NCBI GenBank assembly: GCA_012845835.1
Contig: JABAKD010000020.1
Span: forward strand, 20,009,606 to 20,073,605
From: Undaria pinnatifida
Taxonomy: Eukaryota; Sar; Phaeophyceae; Laminariales; Alariaceae
Direction of reading: 5' to 3'
DNA: 64,000 nt
A program made the translations under genes and the position numbers. Below are positions 1 to 11,400 of the stretch, in pieces. The stretch's first letter is position 1; each line of letters opens with the position of its first letter. A model generated the notes under the pieces. That model was not told where the DNA came from and searched no databases. It saw only the letters and a program-made list of their open reading frames with translations.

Positions 1-1464
1 TCTCGGCCATGTTCGCACCTGGACTAAGACGCAATGCCTTCTCCTCCATCAAAGCAATGCAATCAGGGGTAGCGCTATCCTCGAGACGGGAAACCCTCAT
101 CTGCATTTCGACAGCAGCACTTCGCTCCCGCTCATCCAACACCCAGAAGACAAGGGCGTATGCTCTTGCGACGTATTCCTTCGCACCCTGGGCAGCACAA
201 CTGATGCGTCATCAACGCCTGCTGTAGTTTCTGCAGCACAGGCAAGTAACGGCGCCAATCGAGGCAATTGCACCTTTAAACAGATTGACGAATTCTGCGA
301 CAACTTCGGCATCGCCATGGAGCACACCACGACGGTAACACTCCAACGGCAGAGGGTATCCGCGCGGTATGGACAGAATATTGCGACCCAAAAGGAGTGC
401 TCACCAACAGGCGGAAACAACATACCTAAAGAGGCTACTGTCCCGGAGACTGAGCGCCAACATTCGCAAATTCCGGACATCACGCCCGAGGAAGCCATTC
501 TCACCGAGACGGAGCGCTTTTGTGCGCTAGTCCAGGTAATGCTACATTACTACGCGAACAACCTTATGGAAGAGGAAAAGTCACCGACAACAACCGGAGC
601 ATCATCGACGGGAGCTGGAGCATCCTCATCAGAAGAAGAAGCGTCATCATCACCAGAGATTGGAGAATCGTCATCAAGGGCTGGCGCGCTACCGCAAAAA
701 GTTGGGGTGTCCTTTGTTAGGAGTTACACCTGCTATTTCGCCCGAGGACGCACATTCTACAACGGATGGGGACGCACCGGATGTACCGCATCGCGAGACC
801 GCCAGTACAAGACCCAATCCGAGAGCCGAGGATACCTTCGACAACGCGCACGCGACAGGAGCATCAGGGACAAACCTCCCGACCGCTTGTGTGGAGTTCG
901 CCTACGCCGAGAGAGACCCGTGTCGGATCTCGGAGGAGGAAAACAGGGTGATTAAAATCCCCAACGACATACTAAGGCTATCCACTTCACGGATCAGCAT
1001 CGCCTGGATTCACCGGAACCAGAATTACCGGAGCTGGGATCATCGAAGCATCTTCGCTGGGATATTCGGAGCAACGTCATCTGGATCACCATCACGCATC
1101 AAAGCAACTGCATTCGAGATCACTGGATCAACTTCATCTTGGACCACCGGAGCATCAGCTGGACCAACAGCATCACATGGGGCCATTGGAGTCGCTGGAC
1201 CATCGCCACCTGGAACCACCGGACCATCAGCTGAGCCAAGGGTCGACGGATCGGCAATGTTCGCTTTACCCGGGATTGCACCAGCTACGTTTTAGCCAAG
1301 CCTTGGAGCCAAGCTTAACAAGACCGACCGTCAGGAGGAGGTTCACACGCTCACGACAGCAAAAGGACAGCCGCGAGAAAGCCCCGAGACAAGATCTGCG
1401 GAATCAACACAGGACGATCAGGAGCCAGTGGCGACATATCCGGCCTTCGCGTACACCCGCAAGC

Positions 1465-1633
1465 CAACCTCAGTCTTTCTTTCCATCCTGAACGAAGAGT
1501 CCATAAACATCGAGGCCAAGACGCAGAAACTGGCTGCATAATTAACAATCGAGGCGGAGCTGATGACGGCAATCAGTTTTGAGAGAAAGGCAGCCACCTA
1601 CCTCTCCAACTTCAAGATGAAGTTAAGCCTCTA
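1465..1633 (+). pseudogene. decayed Ty1/copia RNase H remnant
   Basis: One reading frame here resembles the RNase H end of a Ty1/copia polyprotein. The order is a short hydrophobic strand, a K-T-Q-K-L motif, then I-E-A-E-L-M and a helix ending Y-L-S-N-F. That matches the family pattern of K-x-Q-K followed by T-E-A-E-Y and a downstream helix. A stop codon lies between K-T-Q-K-L and the E-A-E motif, and another ends the frame at about 1631, so the copy is dead. The first 1.4 kb of the window may be the upstream part of the same element, but I recognise no integrase or RT motif there. This is recognition of the family by eye, and the remnant is short. Confidence 0.45.
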
Positions 1634-1639
1634 GTTCCA

Positions 1640-3480
1640 AGCGACGGATATCGGACCAAGCACAACTAACGACGTCTACATCAACAACGTCTACATGAGC
1701 CATCCCACAATAGGGTTGGAGCAGAAAGTCCCTGAGCTCCTCACATGAGGAACCCAAAATCTCACCCGAAATATGACTTGGAAAGCATTCGTTCGCCCAA
1801 CCCGACCAAGCTTCTATGCCTTAGTCCAAATATATAGTGTACTCACTCGTGAAATATAATTCATTAACCGGCAGATCCTCACATGAGGAACTCAATCGCC
1901 CAGGGACTTTTTGGCGCAAAAACTGCAACCCCTACCGTGGGATGACTCACATCAACAATGTCTACACCGACAACGTCTACACCATCAAGGTCGAGCCACT
2001 GGAGGTGGGAAATGCGTTATCTCTTTACCAAAGCTGTACATAGAGCGTCGCATGTTCTCTTTGTACGGGGCGAGCAGAGATAACGACCGGTGTTGCCCAT
2101 GGTTTGGAGATTGCGAAATATCGCAGTTAATACCAAGTAAGAGTATAATTCGAATAGGTATTTCGACTGGATTGTTGAACGTTATATTCGACTGCGCCAT
2201 CTCCGGTACTTCAGGATATACGGCCGGAAAACCCGCCACCAGGACAAGTACACACGGAAGATTAAGATACACGAGAGGTCATGTCTCTCTAGCATAAATG
2301 GTCTTACACCCTGTAAATCTCTGGCAGTGCCCCTTTGTTCCTTTGGTTGAGGGTGGCAGGAACACTGGTAGGCTGTTCATTCACTCCTATGCTTGTTGCG
2401 GAATGATGAACAGATTCACTGTTCTAGACTACTGCAAACATATTCTAATCCTTGCTTGATTGACCGACCGGAATAGAGTTCACGTCTGATGATTCTAGTA
2501 TTGCGAGCTAGTTAGTTAACTTGCATAAATATGCAGAAGCACGTATAGTGTCAGAGCAGGATTTTTCGTGTTCGCTTATTTTGTGTTCACCCCTTGGGTA
2601 TTTTTGCAAGATGAGTTTGCTCTACGCAATACATTTTCCCCAATTTTTTTATAATTGTTGCTGAATGCATTTCTGTTTTGGAGTGTTTTAGCATGTAACG
2701 CAGATTGAGAAAGTGTTAACTTAACGAGAGAAGGTATTAGAGATGCTACTTGTCAGTAACCATCATGTCGTTACTCGATAACACTTAAAAGTCATCTGGT
2801 ATACATTGCGAGTTGTTCGTACACCAGACAGTTATGATAGGTCTGTTAGATGTCGTTTACCGATGCGGTATTTGGCATGCAAAAGCCTCAGCAGTAATAA
2901 CTTGGATATACGATGCACAACAGTTTACTGGTTATCCATATCCAAAAGCTGGTACATGTAGTACGTACGAGCAATGCGGCGTAACTAGTACGAAGCATAA
3001 TGCGGCGGAATAACGTACGTTTAGCAACATTCATGGAATATGATTTTAGGTCAACTGTCGGGACGTTGACGTAGCTAAGCTTCCAGAAGCACACCTCAGG
3101 AAACGTTGCCATAAGCACGGTAGACCACGAGCAAGCCTCAGGAAACGTTGCTGTAGGTAGATCAGACAACTACCTGTAGAGTACACCTGTCCGTAGCATG
3201 GGCATTGCACCGTCTTGATCAGGTGATGGTCAGGCCACCTCGATCACTCCTCTTTGCTCACCATCAGCTCTCATCTGCTGAGCAAATTAATCAATCAATC
3301 AAGATCGGCCGGGAGTCGCCAACCATTTTCTTCTCTTCTTTGAAGCTCTTCTACAGGTTCACCTGACGGTGACCTGAGTTTGCCTCAAACCATACAGGCT
3401 GTGTCTTCATCGGGTCATCCGAAAGCGAACCTACGAGCGTACACCAGCTACGAGCTGGTACACGCGACGTGCCATCTCAT
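1640..3480. other. intergenic stretch, no gene recognised
   Basis: Only short overlapping open frames on both strands are present, with no recognisable domain. A phrase containing CCTCACATGAGGAAC occurs near 1737 and again near 1876, and a CAACGTCTACA motif recurs between 1670 and 1985. These suggest a small local duplication. Confidence 0.5.
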
Positions 3481-3489
3481 ATATATGAG

Positions 3490-3556
3490 GTTATAAGAAT
3501 ATGATCTATATGATCTATACGATCTATATGATCTACATGATCTATAATATCTACAA
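3490..3556. repeat. GATCTATAT-type short tandem repeat
   Basis: About seven imperfect copies of a roughly 10-base unit related to TATGATCTATA. Similar motifs recur near 4880 and 37600, so it belongs to the background repeat vocabulary of the window. Confidence 0.7.
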
Positions 3557-3565
3557 GGGGCTTCG

Positions 3566-3588
3566 CCGGCGGCCTGAACGGCCGCCGG
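3566..3588. other. perfect GC-rich hairpin
   Basis: Two 9-base arms, CCGGCGGCC and GGCCGCCGG, flank a five-base loop (TGAAC). It directly follows the GATCTATAT repeat. There is no neighbouring gene whose end it would mark. Confidence 0.7.
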
Positions 3589-4153
3589 TTGCAGACTGGC
3601 GTGATGCCCACAATGTTAGTAACACCTATGGATGTCGCGAAATATGGAAGTTAGACTTAATGCCAAGAGTTGAAAGTGCTCTCTATAGGTGGCGAGTTTA
3701 TTTGGTATGAAGCTCGCCAGAAATTGTAGATCGCAATCTAAAAAACTACACACTCCGTAGTACGCGTGATCGAGGTACCACACACAGTTTGCAAATATGA
3801 CTTTCAGGAGATTAAATACGCTCACAGCTCATGTTTTCCATGACCTCGGCTGCCATCGACCTCTTGGCCGGAGACCGAATCAGCGGGTCCAAAAGGAAAG
3901 CTTGGTAGTCGAAAGATGCGAGAGACTAGGGAAGTGATACTGTTGTTGTAGTGCGCAGCAGTGTGCTGGCGATGGTCGTGGCAGCTGGTGGGCGGTGGGC
4001 GACAACATCGCAAAAAAACCGCCGATATGTCCCGCACCGCGAAGCACAACATCACACAGCTGAATTTTTTCACCAACAGGCACACATATTGAGGCGTGAA
4101 AGGATACACGATACGTACGCGTGAACCACTCCATTCAGGACAACCTGCACGCA

Positions 4154-4276
4154 CCAAGCAAACACCAAGCCAACACCAAGCCAACACCAAGCCAACACCA
4201 AGCCAACACAAAGCCAACACCAAGCAAACACCAAGCAAACACCAAGCAAACACCAAGCAAACAGCAACAAAACACA
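4154..4276. repeat. ACCAAGCCAAC minisatellite
   Basis: About eleven copies of an 11-base unit (AACACCAAGCC / AACACCAAGCA). All frames over it are open for some distance because the unit lacks stops, giving low-complexity Q/T/N/K/P peptides that I do not regard as genes. Confidence 0.9.
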
Positions 4277-4859
4277 ACCCCGCATACAAAAATATTGTTT
4301 CTGTGGAATCAGTGGAATCGTCACTTTTCTCGATTGACCGCTGGATTGTCGATTGTCAATCGACTGATGCCTGGAACACAGCACTGCAGTTGTTGTGAAA
4401 AAGGACGTTGAGCTTGCACCCATGCAGATGTCTGCCAGGATCTTAGGCGCCATGTACCATGCCTCAACATCCCCGTTGGTATTACCCGCTGTAGTGGCCC
4501 ATGCCCCGAGCCCTCGACCCAGTTGTCGCGAGTTGCAGGCTATACGCCTTGTCCAAAAAAAATAAGGAACCTCGCAGAGGTCTCCCATGTTAGCTGACAC
4601 ATAACATATGCAAGACATCACTACATACGTCATCGCCATGAAACGTGGAAGGCGTGTTTGTGCTGGGCGGGCGAAGCATGTCGTAGATCTCGACCTTGCC
4701 GTCGCCCGCACAGGCTCCCACGAGGTCGGCGCCGGCAGGGCGGGCGACCCTCCAGGGGGACCGGATGTCGGAGAGCACGCCCCCGAAGAAACCGCGACAA
4801 AATGCAGTTCCTGCAACGAGCGGTGTGGGTCAAAACGCTGAGCGCAAGGCTAAGAAAAG

Positions 4860-6400
4860 AGATTTATATGGTATACCTTTAGTCTATGATATATGTATGA
4901 TCTATATGATTTCTATCGTGATCGGTCCGATGCGTGCAACTATTAATATTAGCGGTTGTGAGCGCCCAACATAAGACTACTCAATTCGCCCACATGGAGC
5001 TGGTGACAGTTTTGTATGGTGTTGCACATCCAGTTAGTTGTTGTCCTTCTGTAGCACCGGTATGTGCCAGCCGGAAATACCTGCACCATAGCGGCAACCA
5101 GCACTACTCTACAGTACATACTGCCGCTTGTTCCCATGTGTGCCGAGCGGTTTCACAGGCACTATAGCGGACCGAAGATACTGCTACTAGCACTCAATCG
5201 GCACTATAGAGGGACCTCTATTGTACACGCATAAAAAAATCGGAAATTTGGCTTTATCCTCGATTTTATCCGTCGTCGCCAGCAATGAGCACAGACTGCC
5301 ATTGGCTGTTATACAGCACTGTGTGTGTGTTCTTCACACACACACACATTAAACCGTTCTTCTACTCGTCGACATCCAGCACACCCAGTGTCCGTACTGA
5401 TTCTTCACCCTAGAAAGATCAGCTCTGTGGTCACAAGCTACGACACAGAGATAATGCATCGTAATGCATTCGACAACGCAATGTCATGCCCTAGTACTGG
5501 GTACGACAGGCACAACATACATACGTCAGCAACAGAAATACATTGGAAGAGAGAAATACGAAATAAACAAAAACAAAAACAAAAACAAAAACAAAATAAT
5601 AATAAGAAAACAAATAAAAACAAAGATAAAAATAAAACAAAAAAATGAAACAAACAAAATGAAGGGGAAATCGAAGAAACAACCCAACCGGAAAGGAGAG
5701 CCAAAGCTCGGAAAAGAAACATAATAAAATAAAATAAAATAAAGTAAAGTAAAACCAAAATAAGATAATCCGAACACGAGCCAAAAACCTGGACACGCAA
5801 GGAGGGAACAAAGGGGAAAAAAATCACTAAGTACGTATGGCACCGTTCACTTGATCAAGTTTCGTATTTCTAGTGATGAAACGAGCTTTTCGTTTCTTGC
5901 GCGACTGAAAGTGCTAATGAGGGTGGCCGCCCCGCGCACCCGAATGCACCCTTCCCAGCCCTAAACGGATCGTATCGCTCACCTCAACGCACCCGCTCTC
6001 TCCTCGACTACACTACCGGCCCTGCTGTAAGACACGGCCCCACAAGGAACCCCGCCTAGTAACTACTACTACTACCTGGTGGTAATTACTGAGAACTAAT
6101 AAAGTGCTCAGGTGTTGTATCATGCTGTACTGAAGGTAATGTAGGCCACGCTCTTCCTCAAATCATGCCAGTAAATCACTATTAATAGACGCTTGCTACG
6201 GTATGATAAAGAAAGGTGCTCCGACTTGTTTCTGAGGCTGCTTGGTGACTTGAGGAGTAAACTACTCTTATGTATCACCCGAACAGCGATTTATGAATAC
6301 AGTTGACCTAATTGCAACCCGATCGATGACGAACAAACTAAACCCATCGCCTAGGCACACAACGAACAAATAATTTATTTTGTTCAAGAAGGCTGTTCAT
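4860..6400. other. no gene; A-rich low-complexity tract
   Basis: The stretch holds a CA repeat (about 5321-5347) and an A-rich block (5560-5760) of AAACAAAAAC and AATAAAATAA units. It ends in unremarkable AT-rich sequence. The open frames are poly-Lys/Asn or poly-Phe translations of the A-rich tract. Confidence 0.7.
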
Positions 6401-6411
6401 AGCTTTCCGAC

Positions 6412-6478
6412 GGTCCGACGGTTTTGGGCTAACCTCTTTAGAGCCCCAAAATCCCTCCCTATACTTACTTGGAGCAGA
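6412..6478 (-). repeat. dispersed repeat (GGGGCTCTAAAGGGGTTA family)
   Basis: On the minus strand this reads like the repeat at 11885-11967 and 42935-43019: a TTACTTGGA-like block, then GGGAGGGATTTTGGGGCTCTAAAG. Four copies of the family were recognised in the window, in both orientations. Confidence 0.55.
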
Positions 6479-6865
6479 TTTGCCCCCCCAAAGAGTTTCC
6501 GACAGTGAGGGCGTTGATGGGCCTCATGGTTCAGAAACTTTTATTACTGCCAAAAAGTGTAACTCCTACCGCTGCACGACATGACATTGTGTCTTCAACT
6601 GCTCCAACTCACAGCTGACTTCCTTGAAATGATTCTGCTGCTGCATATACTTCGAAGCACCTGGTAGAGGATATATGAAACCTCGACTACAACTAACTAT
6701 TAATAAGATACAATAGCTGTCGCTAAAACGAGCGACATATATATGATAGATGTAACTGTCGTCAGACGTGTGCGTCCACGGGCCATTGGTTCGTGTGATT
6801 GCGAGGGGCACCACAGGTGGAATAGAGCCGATGTGACGTTTGTTGTATTGCAATTGATGTGGTCA

Positions 6866-7590
6866 TTAGTTGGCCGCGACGGCGTTGAAGACGCCCATGC
6901 CTGTGTACTTACCCCGCGTGCTTTGTGCTAAGTCCACCAGCCTAACCTCTTCCCGCAACCTAGCCTTCATGGTGTCGGAGTTTCCAAGCTTGCCTATCCT
7001 GTCGAAACTCATTGGCTCTACCATGAGGTCCGCTAGTCTTTTAGCCCTACTGAGACAGACGAACGTAAGCCCCGTGCAGGCCTCCTTCGGCCCCAAGTCT
7101 ATGACGGCCTTCTCTAACGTCTGCCCCTGTGATTTGTGCATAGTGATGGCCCAGCAGAGCCTCAACGGCAGTTGCGTCCTGACCTGCGTTCCCCATCCTG
7201 CCAAGTAGTGTCTACGGGAGAAATCGGCACACACCCTCTATATCTCTCCTGAGACGACCATTCCCCTCTTGAGTACCCTCTGAACTTGATGACAACGTAA
7301 AGGGGGAGGTTCGGCGGGGGCGTGTCGTCTGCAAACACCAACTCGACGACTTGGCCTCGAATGCCGTTCACGAGTCCAACTAAAATCGAGTTTAGTCGAA
7401 GACACGCACGTGCAATTTTTTTTTTTTTCATGGGAGCCTATATTGCGAGGCCCAGGTGTAGAGAGCATGCAGGCTCCCTTAGCTAGGTAGAGGTCCCTCT
7501 CAAGCCCCTCCGCCGTGTCTGCTGTCGCCCTTCTGGCGTTGGCGCACGGACCGAGTTTGGGTCAATCGCCCCCAACGGACGTCTCTCCAT
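6866..7590 (-). pseudogene. PIF1-like DNA helicase, C-terminal fragment, broken
   Basis: PIF1-type helicases are SF1B 5'-3' DNA helicases, either cellular or carried by Helitron-type elements. On the minus strand the pieces run in the right order: A-E-G-L-E-R-D-L-Y-L-A-K-G-A-C-M-L (about 7470-7520), then G-L-V-N-G-I-R-G-Q-V-V, then a V-P-I-S-P strand. The HKSQG motif follows (W-A-I-T-M-H-K-S-Q-G), and finally the L-S-R motif (L-T-F-V-C-L-S-R). The fragment is broken. There is a frameshift between V-P-I-S-P and HKSQG (near 7200), another near 7540, and about 85 bp of foreign repeat splits the G-A-C-M-L and G-L-V-N-G blocks (7379-7463). The Walker A half is not seen. I call it a dead copy, and whether its source was a Helitron or a cellular PIF1 is open. 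Confidence 0.75.
7379..7463. repeat. 85-bp repeat inserted in helicase fragment, copy 1
   Basis: Starts ACTAAAATCGAGTTTAGTCG, contains a T-run, and ends in GCCTATATTGCGAGGCCC. A near-identical copy lies about 420 bp away at 7883-7966 in the same orientation. This copy interrupts the helicase homology exactly between two conserved blocks, so it is a later insertion or duplication. Confidence 0.75.
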
Positions 7591-7882
7591 GATGACCTAC
7601 TCTCACCACGAGACAGCAGTAGATACACTCAGCGGACACACCCCTAGCGGGCACACACTCTCCATGCCCGCTCTCCGCTGGCCACTATTGTCGCCCGCTG
7701 CGCCGGTTGTCTCGCTGCGCCCGTTGTCTGTGTGCTGCCCGCTGTGTGAGCGCTGTGTGCCGGCTGTGTGAGCGGTGTGTGCTGCTGTTTTTGCCCGTGT
7801 GGTCTGCTGAGTGTGTTTGTGTGTGTTTTGTTGCTCCGTGGTGGTCTGCCTACACCTGCAGTCTGAAATAAAATGATCCCAT

Positions 7883-7966
7883 ACTAAAATCAAGTTTAGT
7901 CGAAGACACGCACGCAAACATTTTTTTTTTTCAAGGGAGCCTATATTGCGAGGCCCATGTGTAGAT
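7883..7966. repeat. 85-bp repeat, copy 2
   Basis: Same order of blocks as copy 1 with a handful of differences, and without helicase coding sequence around it. Confidence 0.75.
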
Positions 7967-8097
7967 TAGAAACTCGCTTCGCTCGAATTAATGGTACATG
8001 TAACAGCAGTTACTTAGTAGGGGATCACCCGGTAAGGCGGCCGGTGGTGTCGTATGGTATAGATGCTGTAGATGGTGTGCCAGACCAAGGTGACCGC

Positions 8098-8137
8098 CTT
8101 ATTCACGTTATTCATCTTATTCACCTTATTCCTTCCA
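8098..8137. repeat. TTATTCACC short tandem repeat
   Basis: Four to five copies of TTATTCACC-like units, upstream of the first visible ankyrin exon. Confidence 0.7.
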
Positions 8138-8285
8138 GGTTATGAGTACTTTAGTGCAGTTCCTCGGTCGTGCCAAGCGATTTTAACCGCCTTATATCGG
8201 GATACCGCCTGATTGAGACCTGAACCCTTCCGGTTTCTTATCAGAGGGCCCGTACCGTATTTTCCGGCCCAACGCTCCCTTTCAG

Positions 8286-8428
8286 ATCTAGGTTATCTGA
8301 AAAGGCGAGTGCATACACAGATTAGCCACAGCAACATGCAAGGCGTGGAAAAGCTGCTGGAACTCGGCGGGTCGATTGATTTTAGGGACACCGCGGAACG
8401 AACGATTCTGCACCGAGCCTGCGAAGAC
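8286..8428 (+). CDS. ankyrin gene exon A
   Basis: Acceptor CGCTCCCTTTCAG before 8286; donor GAC|GTGAGC after 8428. Encodes an ankyrin outer helix (G-V-E-K-L-L-E-L-G-G) and the next T-I-L-H-R-A-C-E-D. It starts with two bases of a split codon. An alternative reading uses the AG at 8320 or the ATG at 8336 as the start, which would shorten the protein by 11-16 residues. Confidence 0.75.
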
Positions 8429-11400
8429 GTGAGCACTACTAACATTGTAGTACTCTTGTATTGAATACTCTATTAATGGTTGCAAGCAAACCTGCAAGGT
8501 AAGAGTTTTACTACACGTTATCCACTCAGCGAACAGCGAAAGCGGCCATCTTCTTGGGTGGTAGCGGAATGATCGAAAACATGCCCGTAAACATGGATCA
8601 ACGTGCCGAAGCTCAACTTCGAAGTCCCCCAATGGTCTCTTAATCATCATATCTCGATGATGTTTTAACTACACCTCTAAGCGATCTCATAATGGTCTGG
8701 GAATGCCACCCTTGGAGCTACGACAGTCAGCACTCTTTGGCAAACATAGTTTCCAAATGACGGGACGCCTTAAGCCTCCTTAAGCCTCCTTAAGCCTCCT
8801 TAAGCCTCCTTAAGCCTCCTTAAGCCTCCTTAAGCCTCCTTGAGCCTCCTTACCCCTCCTTAACCCTTCTTAACCCTCCTTAACCCTCCTTAACCCTCCT
8901 TAACCCTCCTTAACCCTCCTTAACCCTTCTTAACCCTCCTTGACCCTCCTTAACCCTCCTTAACCCTCCTTAACCCTCCTTAACCCTCCTTAACCCTCCT
9001 TAACCCTCCTTAACCCTCCTTAACCCTCCTTAACCCTTCTTAACCCTCCTTAACCCTTCTTAACCCTCCTTAAGCCTCCTTAACCCTTCTTAACCCTTCT
9101 TAACCCTCCTTAACCCTCCTTAACCCTCCTTAAGCCTCCTTAAGCCTCCTTAACCCTCCTTAACCCTTCTTAACCCTCCTTAACCCTTCTTAACCCTCCT
9201 TAAGCCTCCTTAACCCTTCTTAACCCTTCTTAACCCTCCTTAACCCTCCTTAACCCTCCTTAAGCCTCCTTAAGCCTCCTTAACCCTCCTTAACCCTCCT
9301 TAACCCTTCTTAACCCTCCTTAACCCTCCTTAACCCTTCTTAACCCTCCTTAACCCTTCTTAACCCTCCTTAAGCCTCCTTAACCCTTCTTAACCCTTCT
9401 TAACCCTTCTTAACCCTCCTTAACCCTCCTTAACCCTCCTTAACCCTCCTTAACCCTCCTTAACCCTCCTTAACCCTTCTTAACCCTCCTTGACCCTCCT
9501 TAACCCTCCTTAACCCTCCTTAACCCTCCTTAACCCTCCTTAACCCTCCTTAACCCTCCTTAACCCTCCTTAACCCTCCTTAACCCTTCTTAACCCTCCT
9601 TAACCCTTCTTAACCCTCCTTAAGCCTCCTTAACCCTTCTTAACCCTTCTTAACCCTCCTTAACCCTTCTTAACCCTCCTTAACCCTCCTTAACCCTTCT
9701 TAACCCTTCTTAACCCTTCTTAACCCTTCTTAACCCTCCTTAACCCTCCTTAACCCTCCTTAACCCTTCTTAACCCTCCTTGACCCTCCTTAACCCTCCT
9801 TAACCCTTCTTAACCCTCCTTAACCCTCCTTAACCCTCCTTAACCCTCCTTAACCCTCCTTAACCCTCCTTAACCCTCCTTAACCCTCCTTAACCCTCCT
9901 TAAGCCTCCTTAACCCTTCTTAACCCTTCTTAACCCTCCTTAACCCTTCTTAACCCTCCTTAAGCCTCCTTAACCCTTCTTAACCCTTCTTAACCCTTCT
10001 TAACCCTTCTTAACCCTCCTTAACCCTCCTTAACCCTCCTTAACCCTCCTTAACCCTTCTTAACCCTTCTTAACCCTCCTTGACCCTCCTTAACCCTCCT
10101 TAACCCTCCTTAACCCTCCTTAACCCTCCTTAACCCTCCTTAACCCTTCCTAACCCTCCTTAACCATCCTTAACCCTTCTTAACCCTCTTTAACCCTTCT
10201 TAACCCTCCTTAAGCCTCCTTAACCCTTCCTAACCCTTCTTAACCCTCCTTAACCCTCCTTAACCCTCCTTAAGCCTCCTTAAGCCTCCTTAACCCTCCT
10301 TAACCCTCCTTAACCCTCCTTAACCCTTCTTAACCCTCCTTAACCCTCCTTAACCCTTCTTAACCCTTCTTAACCCTCCTTAACCCTCCTTAACCCTCCT
10401 TAAGCCTCCTTAAGCCTCCTTAACCCTCCTTAACCCTTCTTAACCCTCCTTAACCCTTCTCAACCCTCCTTAAGCCTCCTTAACCCTCCTTAACCCTTCT
10501 TAACCCTCCTTAACCCTCCTTAACCCTCCTTAAGCCTCCTTAAGCCTCCTTAACCCTCCTTAACCCTTCTTAACCCTCCTTAACCCTTCTTAACCCTCCT
10601 TAAGCCTCCTTAACCCTTCTTAACCCTTCTTAACCCTCCTTAACCCTCCTTAACCCTCCTTAAGCCTCCTTAAGCCTCCTTAAGCCTCCTTAACCCTTCT
10701 TAACCCTCCTTAACCCTTCTTAACCCTCCTTAAGCCTCCTTAACCCTTCTTAACCCTCCTTAAGCCTCCTTAACCCTTCTTAACCCTTCTTAACCCTCCT
10801 TAACCCTCCTTAACCCTCCTTAAGCCTCCTTAAGCCTCCTTAACCCTCCTTAACCCTTCTTAACCATCCTTAACCCTTCTTAACCCTCCTTAAGCCTCCT
10901 TAACCCTTCCTAACCCTCCTTAACCCTCCTTAACCCTTCTTAACCCTCCTTAAGCCTCCTTAAGCCTCCTTAACCCTCCTTAACCCTTCTTAACCCTCCT
11001 TAACCCTTCTTAACCCTCCTTAAGCCTCCTTAACCCTTCCTAACCCTTCTTAACCCTCCTTAACCCTCCTTAACCCTCCTTAACCCTCCTTAAGCCTCCT
11101 TAACCCTCCTTAAGCCTCCTTAAGCCTCCTTAACCCTCCTTAACCCTTCTTAACCCTCCTTAACCCTTCTTAACCCTCCTTAAGCCTCCTTAACCCTTCT
11201 TAACCCTTCTCAACCCTCCTTAACCCTCCTTAACCCTCCTTAACCCTTCTTAACCCTCCTTAAGCCTCCTTAACCCTTCTTAACCCTCCTTAACCCTTCT
11301 TAACCCTCCTTAAGCCTCCTTAACCCTTCTTAACCCTTCTTAACCCTCCTTAACCCTTCTTAACCCTCCTTAAGCCTCCTTAACCCTCCTTAAGCCTCCT

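Noticed and set aside
1-1460. Gag or integrase for the copia remnant at 1465
   Set aside because: Frames at 317-955 and 660-1295 are Ser/Thr/Gly-rich with no zinc knuckle or catalytic D-D-E pattern that I can see.
4070-4411. Two plus-strand frames of T-K-P-T-P-S-Q-H-Q-A-N-T type and a minus frame of C-L-V-F-A-W-C-W-L-G
   Set aside because: All come from the 11-bp ACCAAGCCAAC minisatellite. Several frames being open at once is expected from a stop-free unit.
5464-5843. Lys/Asn-rich plus frames and Phe-rich minus frames
   Set aside because: Low-complexity A-rich DNA; no start context or domain.
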